A DNA stretch of 64,000 bases from the NCBI RefSeq assembly GCF_003568865.1, contig NZ_CP031115.1, forward strand, positions 1,674,001 to 1,738,000, in the 5' to 3' direction. This stretch comes from Rubrobacter indicoceani. GTDB taxonomy: Bacteria; Actinomycetota; Rubrobacteria; Rubrobacterales; Rubrobacteraceae. How positions within the stretch are numbered: the stretch's first letter is position 1; every line of letters begins with the position of its first letter. Under the pieces are notes generated by a model. That model saw only the letters and a program-made list of their open reading frames with translations, was not told the origin of the DNA and made no database searches. Made by a program: the position numbers and the translations under genes. Positions 1 to 6,252 of the stretch are shown piece by piece.

Positions 1-1165
1 GCAGCGGCCCGAACGTCTCCTCGGTCGCCACGCGGCTGCTGTGCGGCGCGTTCTCAAGGACCGTCGGCTGGAAGAAAAAGCCCTTGCCCTCGCGCGCCTC
101 GCCGCCGATGGCGACCTTCGCGCCCTTGCTCACGGCTTCCTCCAACTGCTCGTTGAGCGTGTCGCGGTGTTTGGCGGCGTTGAGCGGCCCCATCCGGATG
201 TTCGGCTTCTCGGCCTTCTCCGCGCCGTCGCCGAGCTCGTAGCGCCCGACGCGCTTTACGAGGCTCTCCATGAACTCGTCGTAGACCTCATCAAAGACGT
301 AGACGCGCTTCGCCGCGAGGCAGGCCTGACCGGCGTTGAAGAACCGCCCGATGTTGATGCCGCGCACCGCAGCATCAACGTCCGCGTCCGGGAAGACGAT
401 GACCGGGTCCGATCCGCCAAGCTCCGCCGAGACCTTCTTGAACTGCGGCGCGGCGACCTCCATCAGCCTTCTGCCGACCGGGGTCGAACCGGTCAGCGCG
501 ACGCGCCGCACGTCCGGGTGCGCCGCCAACGCTTCGCCTACTTCCGCGCCCGGCCCGGTCACGACGTTCAGGACGCCCGGCGGCAGGTCGGCCTCGTGAA
601 AGAGTTCGACGACCCGCAGCGTCGCAAGCGGCGTCGTCCCGGCGGGCTTGATGACGATGGTGTTACCGGCGGCGAGAGCGGGCCCGATCTTCGTCCCCAT
701 CAGCGTCAGCGGGAAGTTGTAGGGGACGATCCCGGCACACACCCCGATGGGCCGCTTTATGACCATCCCGTAAGCCGTCCCGAGCGCGGACGGGAGCGTT
801 GCATAGGTGCCTTCGATCTTGCTGGCGAGGTCCGCGTAGTAGTTCATACCGTGCAGAAAGTGGTGAAGCTCGCCCATGGACTCCCCGAACGGCTTGCCCT
901 GCTCCTTTGTGAGAAGGCCCGCGATCTCCTTTGCGTTCTCCCGGATCTTCGCCACCCCGGCCCGTATAGCCGCGGCTCGGTCGTCCGGGTCGCGTTTTGA
1001 CCACTCCTTGAAAGCCGCATTCGCCGCCGCAACCGCGGCGTCCACGTCCTCACGTCCGCCCTTCGGCACGGAATCGAACGCCTCCTCCGTCGCCGGGTTG
1101 ACGACGGGCATCTCTTCCCCCGACTTCGCCCCGACGGCCTCACCGTTTACTATCGCCTGCACCAT
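1..1165 (-). CDS. Aldehyde dehydrogenase, 3' end beyond window
   Basis: NAD(P)-dependent aldehyde dehydrogenase, about 388 codons visible; the C-terminal part lies left of base 1. Seen: the N-terminal cofactor domain with the PYNFPLTL segment, the ELGGSDP motif with the general-base Glu, and the catalytic cysteine in FFNAGQACLAAKRV. The frame was read by hand from the reverse complement; the ATG at 1165 follows GGGGAGAGC. It is very similar to the enzyme at 7863-9305. It is the last gene of the epoxidase-type operon but has its own upstream gap containing a TetR-type palindrome at 1227-1240. The likely substrate, by context, is a CoA-linked or free semialdehyde released after ring opening; this is inference. 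Confidence 0.9.
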   Translation of the reverse strand, partial: MVQAIVNGEAVGAKSGEEMPVVNPATEEAFDSVPKGGREDVDAAVAAANAAFKEWSKRDPDDRAAAIRAGVAKIRENAKEIAGLLTKEQGKPFGESMGELHHFLHGMNYYADLASKIEGTYATLPSALGTAYGMVIKRPIGVCAGIVPYNFPLTLMGTKIGPALAAGNTIVIKPAGTTPLATLRVVELFHEADLPPGVLNVVTGPGAEVGEALAAHPDVRRVALTGSTPVGRRLMEVAAPQFKKVSAELGGSDPVIVFPDADVDAAVRGINIGRFFNAGQACLAAKRVYVFDEVYDEFMESLVKRVGRYELGDGAEKAEKPNIRMGPLNAAKHRDTLNEQLEEAVSKGAKVAIGGEAREGKGFFFQPTVLENAPHSSRVATEETFGPL

Positions 1166-1226
1166 GCTCTCCCCTTTCCCGCTTAAAGGTTGCAAACCCC
1201 TACGATACAGATTTTCCCTGACGAGT

Positions 1227-1240
1227 ACTGACCGATCAGT
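1227..1240. promoter_or_regulatory. TetR-type operator copy 1
   Basis: ACTGACCGATCAGT, a near-perfect palindrome about 60 bp upstream of the aldehyde dehydrogenase start at 1165 and overlapping the stop codon of the gamma-carbonic-anhydrase-like gene. It differs at one position from the 14-mer at 4548-4561 and its reverse complement at 14017-14030. No convincing -10/-35 pair is visible around it. Confidence 0.65.
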
Positions 1241-1766
1241 CAGGCTGTTGCCCGGCCTCCTCCATGTACTTCAGCCGCAGCGACTGGTATTCAAGGGCCG
1301 CCGACTCGACCCACCGCGCCGCGCTGCCGTCGAGTTCCTTTTTCACCTCGGCGGGTATTCCGGCGGCTAGCACCTGCGGCGGTATCTCCTGTCGCTCCTT
1401 GACGACCGTTCCGGCGGCGAGCATGGCGTGATGCCCGACCTTCGAGAAGTTCAGGACGATGCTGCCCATCCCGACAAGGGCGCCGTCCTCGACCTCGCAG
1501 GCTTCGAGCATCGAGAGATGCCCGACCGTGACGTTCCTGCCGATAAGCGTCGGCGCGCCCTCGTTTGTGTGGACGACCGAGTTGTCCTGAACCGTCGTGC
1601 CGCTACCGACGATGATGCGGTTGAAGTCCCCGCGCAGCACCGCCCCGAACCAGACCGACGCCCCCGACTCGACCGTTACGTCCCCGATAAGCGTCGCGGT
1701 CGGGGCGATAAAGGCATCGTCGGCCACCTGCGGGAACTTCCCTTCGAACGCGTAGAGGTTCGCCAT
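1236..1766 (-). CDS. PaaY/gamma-carbonic-anhydrase-like hexapeptide protein
   Basis: Left-handed beta-helix protein of 176 residues, the usual length for the PaaY/CaiE/gamma-carbonic anhydrase family. Repeated hexapeptide turns run from about residue 15 to 140, followed by a C-terminal helix. PaaY proteins are associated with phenylacetate-type CoA pathways and may act as thioesterases on dead-end CoA adducts. Of the three zinc-ligand histidines of gamma-carbonic anhydrases, the first (VVHTN) and second (VGH) are present, but the third, five residues after VGH, is Glu (GHLSMLEA). Its ATG overlaps the stop of the zinc-ribbon gene by one base, so it is translationally coupled to the epoxidase operon. 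Confidence 0.85.
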   Translation of the reverse strand: MANLYAFEGKFPQVADDAFIAPTATLIGDVTVESGASVWFGAVLRGDFNRIIVGSGTTVQDNSVVHTNEGAPTLIGRNVTVGHLSMLEACEVEDGALVGMGSIVLNFSKVGHHAMLAAGTVVKERQEIPPQVLAAGIPAEVKKELDGSAARWVESAALEYQSLRLKYMEEAGQQPD

Positions 1767-1975
1767 TAGCGGCGGATCACCTCAAACGGGCTGCGACACT
1801 TTTTGCAGATGTACTGGGAAACCATCAGGTGCGACCCGAACTCGGCGACTTTCTCGACCTCCCCGGAGTCGCACCAGGGACATTCGAGGGTGCGCTCTTC
1901 CCGGTCTATCTCTTCTACCGGGACGCCCTCGACTATCTTTCCAAGCGCCTCTGGAGTTGGTTCCACTTCGCCCAT
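1766..1975 (-). CDS. PaaD-type C-terminal zinc-ribbon protein
   Basis: 69-residue protein with a CPWC ... CKKC zinc ribbon followed by PFEVIRR. This pattern matches the C-terminal zinc-binding part of PaaD, the maturation factor of the phenylacetyl-CoA epoxidase. The MIP18-like N-terminal part of PaaD is encoded separately at 3201-3530, so PaaD looks split into two proteins. The ATG at 1975 is chosen because GGGGAG sits five bases upstream; an in-frame ATG at 1996 has no such signal. The start lies inside the end of the paaC-like gene (43-bp overlap). Likely role: Fe or Fe-S delivery to the di-iron oxygenase; inferred from family and position. Confidence 0.75.
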   Translation of the reverse strand: MGEVEPTPEALGKIVEGVPVEEIDREERTLECPWCDSGEVEKVAEFGSHLMVSQYICKKCRSPFEVIRR

Positions 1976-2748
1976 TCGAGCTCCCCGTATTCCCATCTCG
2001 TATCATCCTCGCTTCTCTTTACACCGGGTACTTCTATCCCGCAGCCTTCGAGCAGGGGCATAAGCCGGTCGAGGTAGCTCTGGCGCATCTCCTCGTTGTT
2101 CTGGCTTATAAGGCCCTCGGCCTTCATCGCCTCGATGCCGCCCTCACCCTCCGGCCCGAACCAGAGGAGCATCTCTGGCAGGATGTCGTCCACCCGCTCC
2201 TGAAAAAGCCTCCGGCCACGCTCCTCGTAGCTTATCTGACGCACGAGACCCTCACCGTACGCGCTCGTCAGCTTCTCCTCATCGAGTATCCGGTGCGCCC
2301 GCCGGGCCAGAGCGTCGTAGCTTGAACGCTCGACCGCCGCAAGCAGCGTGTTCAGCGCGGGCGCAACAAACGCCAGAGCCGCCACCACGCTCGACCAGCT
2401 CGGTAGCGGATCGTCCAGAAAGCTCACCGAGTACCGCCGCGAACGGTCAACCTCACCCTGAAGCCCGGACGGACGGTTCGCCCAGGGCAACTCCTCCAGC
2501 AGAGCGTAGATCGCCCGTGAATGCCCGAGCTTGTCCTGCGTTATAGCGGCGCAGGCCGCCGCCGACTCCAGAAGCGGTCCCGAACTGGCCCACTCCGAAA
2601 CGCGCCGACCGAGGAAATATTCGTTGTCCCCGATCACGGCTATAACGTTTACCAGCGCGGCCAGTGCGTCGTCGTTCTCGACAAGGAACTCCAGCCCCGC
2701 CCCGCGCCCCGGTGCGACCTCCTCCGTGCCTTCGAGACGTTCGCTCAC
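1933..2748 (-). CDS. paaC: Phenylacetyl-CoA epoxidase subunit C-like protein
   Basis: 271-residue PaaC-family protein, the structural partner of the catalytic PaaA subunit in the ring-1,2-epoxidase. It is a ferritin-like helical protein: the helices with NEYFLGRRVSEW and ITQDKLGHSRAIY correspond to the family, including the DKLGH remnant of an iron-binding helix. Length is close to the usual 250. A GTG start overlaps the stop of the upstream paaB-like gene by four bases. It ends within the zinc-ribbon gene. The subunit probably pairs with the PaaA-like protein at 3531-4487. The ring substrate is not necessarily phenylacetyl-CoA (see the benzoate-type ligase at 6253-7827). Confidence 0.88.
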   Translation of the reverse strand: MSERLEGTEEVAPGRGAGLEFLVENDDALAALVNVIAVIGDNEYFLGRRVSEWASSGPLLESAAACAAITQDKLGHSRAIYALLEELPWANRPSGLQGEVDRSRRYSVSFLDDPLPSWSSVVAALAFVAPALNTLLAAVERSSYDALARRAHRILDEEKLTSAYGEGLVRQISYEERGRRLFQERVDDILPEMLLWFGPEGEGGIEAMKAEGLISQNNEEMRQSYLDRLMPLLEGCGIEVPGVKRSEDDTRWEYGELEWAKWNQLQRRLER

Positions 2749-2960
2749 GCCTCTACCTCCCGGTGCTCTTGGACTTCGCTGGCTTTATCCTTCTCCCCCC
2801 GCTCGGCCCAGTAGACCTTGCTCTCCGGCACGAGCGACATCTCCAGCCAGTCCTTCCCGAACTGCTCCAGCGCGGCCTCCGAAGCGGCTCTTCCGTCCTC
2901 GGCCTCGACCTCGCCGCGATGCTCCAGCGGCTGATCGTACTCCGTTCGGGCAAAGACCAT
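2745..2960 (-). CDS. PaaB-like small subunit, copy 1
   Basis: 71-residue protein of the PaaB type (small subunit of the aryl-CoA epoxidase). It begins MVFARTEYDQPLEHRGEVEA and has the ESKVYW segment near the C-terminus, as PaaB proteins do. The ATG at 2960 is preferred over a TTG at 2972 because GGAGAGG lies just upstream and family members begin around this point. It overlaps paaC by four bases. A second, different PaaB-like gene lies directly upstream at 3003-3197; both are shorter than the usual 90-100 residues. Confidence 0.75.
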   Translation of the reverse strand: MVFARTEYDQPLEHRGEVEAEDGRAASEAALEQFGKDWLEMSLVPESKVYWAERGEKDKASEVQEHREVEA

Positions 2961-3002
2961 GTACCTCTCCAATTTCTATCCCCTCTCGCTGAAGGAGCCG
3001 CG

Positions 3003-3197
3003 TTATTTCGGCCGGATGACCTTGACGATCTCCCTGCTCGGTACAACGAACATCTCCCGCCACCGCCACTCGTCGTACATCAGGTGCGCGTAGACCGCCG
3101 CGTCCACCGGCTCCGAGCCGCGCACGTTGCCGTTGTGCCTGAGCGGCGCGTCGGGCGGCCTCGCCGTGAAGACCTCGTAGTTGTCTACCGGACGCAC
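3003..3197 (-). CDS. PaaB-like small subunit, copy 2
   Basis: 64-residue protein with the PaaB signature order: YEVFTARP, a RHNGNV turn, then a helix with MYDEWRWREMFVVPSREIV. The GTG start at 3197 is three bases after the stop of the paaD-like gene, indicating coupling. It differs clearly from copy 1, so this is not a recent duplication. Together the two may replace a single PaaB in the epoxidase complex, or one may bind a separate partner. That is inference; nothing in the sequence decides it. Confidence 0.72.
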   Translation of the reverse strand: MRPVDNYEVFTARPPDAPLRHNGNVRGSEPVDAAVYAHLMYDEWRWREMFVVPSREIVKVIRPK

Positions 3198-3200
3198 GGC

Positions 3201-3530
3201 TCAGACCACCCCGACCTGCTTGAGCTGCTTTTTCCCGAGCGGTGTGATGTCCTTCCGGCTCCACGTATCCCAGACAACCTCGATGTCTACTTCAGAGATA
3301 CCGTCAACCTCAAGCAGACGTTCACGCACATCGTCCTGGATCATATCCATCGCCGGACATCCCATGCAGGTGTACGTCAGCTTGATCTCAGCCCTCCCGC
3401 CGACCATCCTGACCCTGCGAATGAGTCCGAGGTCAACGAGGCTTACGGGATACTCGGGGTCAAGAACATCCCGTAGAGCGTCGCGGGCCTCCTCCGCCGT
3501 TACCGGTCGTCCGGTCCGGGTATCAGACAT
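3201..3530 (-). CDS. paaD: PaaD-like MIP18-family maturation factor (N-terminal part)
   Basis: 109-residue MIP18/DUF59-type protein with DPEYPVSLVDLGLIR near the N-terminus and the conserved YTCMGCPAMDMI metal-binding segment. In standard PaaD this domain is fused to a C-terminal zinc ribbon; here it stops after KQVGVV, and the ribbon is a separate gene at 1766-1975. PaaD-family proteins are needed for assembly of the phenylacetyl-CoA epoxidase. The ATG at 3530 directly abuts the stop of the PaaA-like gene (no spacer), so the two are almost certainly co-translated. Confidence 0.85.
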   Translation of the reverse strand: MSDTRTGRPVTAEEARDALRDVLDPEYPVSLVDLGLIRRVRMVGGRAEIKLTYTCMGCPAMDMIQDDVRERLLEVDGISEVDIEVVWDTWSRKDITPLGKKQLKQVGVV

Positions 3531-4487
3531 CTAGCTCACCATCCCCCCGGCATAGAGTTCCTTGTAGCCGCGCTGCAGGTGCTCGACGTACTCCTCGTTT
3601 TTCGGGCCGCGAGCCTTCCAGCGTTCGATAACGTCTTCCCAGCTGACCTGACCGTCCTCAAAGGCCCAGCGCTTCTCTTCGGCGTCGAAACGGGCCGGGA
3701 ACGGGCAGTCTATAACGTACTTCTCTGTTTTCTTGTCGTAGTGGGCCGGGACGTCGAGGCCGAGGCTCTCGGCGAGCGGGACGGTGTGGCTCATCCACGT
3801 CTGACGCAGCTCGTCGTTGGTCGAGCCCTTGTAGCCGTATTCGATCTGCTCGTTGTGCTTTTTCATGCCGTCCGGCAGCCCGAACCACTCAAGCGTCAGG
3901 ACAAACATCCAGTCCACCGCCCGCTGAAGCTCCTTTTTCTTCTCCGGGTCCTTCGAGAAGACCTTCATCCACTTCTCGCCGTGGCGCAGGTGGAAGTTCT
4001 CCTCCCGGTCAACCTTTACCAGCGCGCGCTTCCACGGCCCGTAGGAGCAGTTGTGGTGGATGTCAGAGAGCAGCACGAACCCGGCCCGGTCGTAGAACCC
4101 GTTCCCGACAACAAGCTCCGTAAAGCTCTCAAGCGGCACGTCAAAGGCGTACGGGTACTTGAACTGCCTGGCCTTCCGCTCGTAGACGAGCTCCTCCGTA
4201 TCCACCCCGAGGTCTCGCAGCATCCGGTACGCGATGTGCGCGTGGCCGAGTTCGTCCTGCACTATCCCCATCACCGTGATGTAGTTGTTCACGCTCGGGA
4301 GCGTCGAGAAATCCTTTGTCGCGTTCATGTACGCCGGCGCGCTTATAAGCTCCGTATCAGCCGAGACTATAAGGGTCCGCTTCAAACCCTCGATGTAACG
4401 CTCCGTCGCGTGGGAGGAGTCCTCGATCAACCTTCCCGATTTGATCCTGTCAAGGAGTATCTGCTCCGTAACCGCCGTCATGCTCAT
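3531..4487 (-). CDS. paaA: PaaA-like di-iron epoxidase catalytic subunit
   Basis: 318-residue catalytic subunit of the PaaABC-type multicomponent monooxygenase, which forms a ring 1,2-epoxide on an aryl-CoA. Di-iron carboxylate helices are visible: an upstream Glu/Asp helix, VQDELGHAHIAYR with the E-x-x-H pair near residue 78, and DREENFHLRHGEKW with a second E-x-x-H near residue 161. Length agrees with PaaA (about 310-330) and excludes BoxB (about 470). It is the first gene of its operon, with a sigma70-like promoter and operator at 4542-4570. The window has no PaaE-type reductase, PaaG or PaaZ, so electrons must come from elsewhere. Confidence 0.9.
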   Translation of the reverse strand: MSMTAVTEQILLDRIKSGRLIEDSSHATERYIEGLKRTLIVSADTELISAPAYMNATKDFSTLPSVNNYITVMGIVQDELGHAHIAYRMLRDLGVDTEELVYERKARQFKYPYAFDVPLESFTELVVGNGFYDRAGFVLLSDIHHNCSYGPWKRALVKVDREENFHLRHGEKWMKVFSKDPEKKKELQRAVDWMFVLTLEWFGLPDGMKKHNEQIEYGYKGSTNDELRQTWMSHTVPLAESLGLDVPAHYDKKTEKYVIDCPFPARFDAEEKRWAFEDGQVSWEDVIERWKARGPKNEEYVEHLQRGYKELYAGGMVS

Positions 4488-4541
4488 CGAAAGTCTCCTT
4501 CCCTGGCTCCCGTTTTCTATTTCCCTTTTTCTATTGCTCAG

Positions 4542-4570
4542 ATCATAACTGACCGGACAGTCAAATTCAA
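4542..4570 (-). promoter_or_regulatory. paaA operon promoter
   Basis: On the minus strand TTGAAT (4565-4570) is separated by exactly 17 bp from TATGAT (4542-4547), about 55 bp before the paaA start. The spacer contains the complete palindromic operator at 4548-4561, a classic arrangement for repression by steric block. Confidence 0.7.
4548..4561. promoter_or_regulatory. TetR-type operator copy 2
   Basis: ACTGACCGGACAGT, an imperfect palindrome filling most of the -35/-10 spacer of the paaA promoter. It is the exact reverse complement of the site at 14017-14030. PaaR and similar TetR-family repressors of phenylacetate genes bind related ACTnACCG-type palindromes, so an acyl-CoA-responsive repressor is the natural candidate. 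Confidence 0.75.
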
Positions 4571-4585
4571 GAGTGTTCTGTCACC

Positions 4586-5449
4586 TTACGGCGTTCCCGG
4601 TCCGTCGAGGCGGTACACCTTTCGGGCGTTGCGGTTAAAGACGAGCTCCTGCGTTTCCCGGTCGAGGCCGAGGTCGGCGATAACTCGGGCGTTGTGCTGC
4701 GGGCCGGGGACGCCGGGCCAGTCGGTGCCGAAGATCATCTTTTTCGCCAGCCGTTCGAAGCTGTAGTTTTTGTAGTAGTCCGGGAGTTTCTGCGGCGGGA
4801 GGCCGCTCACTTCTATGTAGACGTTCGGGCGCATAAGGGTGATAAAGGCCGCCGCGTCGAACCACCAGCCGCGTCCGCCGTGAGCGAGGACGATGTTCAG
4901 GTCGGGGAAGTCGCGGGCTACGTCTTCCATAAGCTCGGGGTTGGCGTAGCGGTTCGTGGAGCCGGGGAAGATGGAGGTGCCGCAGTGAAAGACAACCGGG
5001 AAGCCCTCCGCTTCGCAGAGGGAGTAGACCGGGTAGAGAGAGCGGTCGTTGGGCGGAAACGAACCGTGAACCGGGTGAAGCTTCAGGCCGACCGCCCCGA
5101 GGTGCATCTGACGCTTCAGCTCGTCCACAAGCGGGAAATGGAGGTGCGGGCTGAGGTTCGCCATCAGGCGAAAGCGGGTCGGGTTGTGGTCGAGGAGCGG
5201 GATCAGGTCTTCTACGGGCTGTATCCCCGTCGAGCGCGGGCTGTACTCGCAGAAGAGAATGGCCGTCTCGACCCCTTCGCGCTCAAAGTACTCGTCAAAG
5301 AGTTGGGGGACGAGCGTCCCGGTGCTGTCGTAGAGGCTGTAGAGGCCGGGGGTCCCGTACCTGTCGGCCCAGTCCTTCCACGCCTGCTTGATGGTCGGTA
5401 TCCGGACGGCGTGAACGTGCGCGTCAACGAGCCTGATGTCCCCGATCAC
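4586..5449 (-). CDS. Amidohydrolase-2-family metal-dependent hydrolase/decarboxylase
   Basis: 287-residue TIM-barrel enzyme of the amidohydrolase-2 (ACMSD/gamma-resorcylate decarboxylase-like) family. Metal and catalytic positions are visible: VDAHVH near the N-terminus, the Lys-containing GLKLHPVHG strand, VFHCG, LAHGG and the terminal FGTDWP aspartate. The GTG at 5449 is chosen because the barrel begins two strands later and it gives a 4-bp GTGA overlap with the MOSC gene; the longer upstream reading frame would lie inside that gene. It ends the liv-ligase operon. A decarboxylation or hydration step on an aromatic-derived acid is plausible; the substrate is unknown. Confidence 0.82.
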   Translation of the reverse strand: MIGDIRLVDAHVHAVRIPTIKQAWKDWADRYGTPGLYSLYDSTGTLVPQLFDEYFEREGVETAILFCEYSPRSTGIQPVEDLIPLLDHNPTRFRLMANLSPHLHFPLVDELKRQMHLGAVGLKLHPVHGSFPPNDRSLYPVYSLCEAEGFPVVFHCGTSIFPGSTNRYANPELMEDVARDFPDLNIVLAHGGRGWWFDAAAFITLMRPNVYIEVSGLPPQKLPDYYKNYSFERLAKKMIFGTDWPGVPGPQHNARVIADLGLDRETQELVFNRNARKVYRLDGPGTP

Positions 5450-6252
5450 AGCCCCCTCACCTCGTCTCCGACCCGTATCTCCCCACCGCTCAGGATGTCC
5501 GCCCGCAAGCCTCCGCGATGCACCAGACCGCACAGCACGCCCGGCCCCGTGAGACGCTCGAGGTGGGCGCACGGCTCGCACCGCCGCCGCCCGATGCACT
5601 CGACCGGTCCGATCTTGAACCGGCGGCCGATCAGGGCATCCAGCGAGATCCCACCGGTCACGATGTTGCGCCGCGCCTTCGGGGCCGGGAGGTCAACGCC
5701 CCTGTCCTTGAGTTCCTTGAGGGCTTCGGACTCGATAAGGGTCAGGTCGTAGCCCCGACCGTTCGGGTCGGAGAAGGTCCCGGCCTTTCTCTCGTAGCGG
5801 TCGCCGCGCAGACCCCGCCCGGCGACGGCCTCCGCCCGCCCGACCTCGCGCATTGCGGCCTCGGCGGACCCGGCGAGGGCTATACCCTCGACCGTTCCGC
5901 TACCCGGCGCGGGGGCGGGTGACCATCCAAGCTCGTAGGGTACGAGAAAGGCGAACAAGTCGAACTCCCCGGCGAGCGACTCAAAGGCGAGGTCGCCGCC
6001 GAACGGATCGAAAACAACCCCCGGCGGCGCGCCGAACAGAACAGCCCACGAGCCCGCCCTGCGCCGGGCCAGGAAGTGTCCCGGCCACGTAAAGCCGTCC
6101 GTCGGCTCGGTGCGGACGAGCCCGAGGTTCCTGCCCGAGAGCCACTGCCCGAGCTCGTTCTCCCGCAGCACGTCCGGGGTCTCCGACCCGAGTACGTACG
6201 TCACGCAGCCGGTGAGGGACCTCAACCCCCTGTCCCCGCTCACGGTCGGCAC
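5446..6252 (-). CDS. MOSC-domain protein with extra N-terminal domain
   Basis: 268-residue protein with a C-terminal MOSC domain (about residues 115-268). It shows GLRGDRYERKAGTF, RRNIVTGGI and the RCEPCAHLE cysteine motif, then GLVHRGGLRADIL. MOSC domains occur in molybdenum-cofactor sulfurases and in the mARC/YiiM enzymes that handle Mo cofactor or N-hydroxylated substrates. The first 110 residues are not a beta-barrel type I recognise. The GTG at 6252 abuts the stop of the CoA ligase; the gene overlaps the amidohydrolase by four bases. Its presence inside an aromatic-acid operon suggests a redox or cofactor role, unproven. Confidence 0.8.
   Translation of the reverse strand: MPTVSGDRGLRSLTGCVTYVLGSETPDVLRENELGQWLSGRNLGLVRTEPTDGFTWPGHFLARRRAGSWAVLFGAPPGVVFDPFGGDLAFESLAGEFDLFAFLVPYELGWSPAPAPGSGTVEGIALAGSAEAAMREVGRAEAVAGRGLRGDRYERKAGTFSDPNGRGYDLTLIESEALKELKDRGVDLPAPKARRNIVTGGISLDALIGRRFKIGPVECIGRRRCEPCAHLERLTGPGVLCGLVHRGGLRADILSGGEIRVGDEVRGL

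Noticed and set aside
41-1000. 319-codon plus-strand frame at the left edge
   Set aside because: It mirrors the aldehyde dehydrogenase on the other strand, which has a complete set of motifs and a ribosome-binding site.
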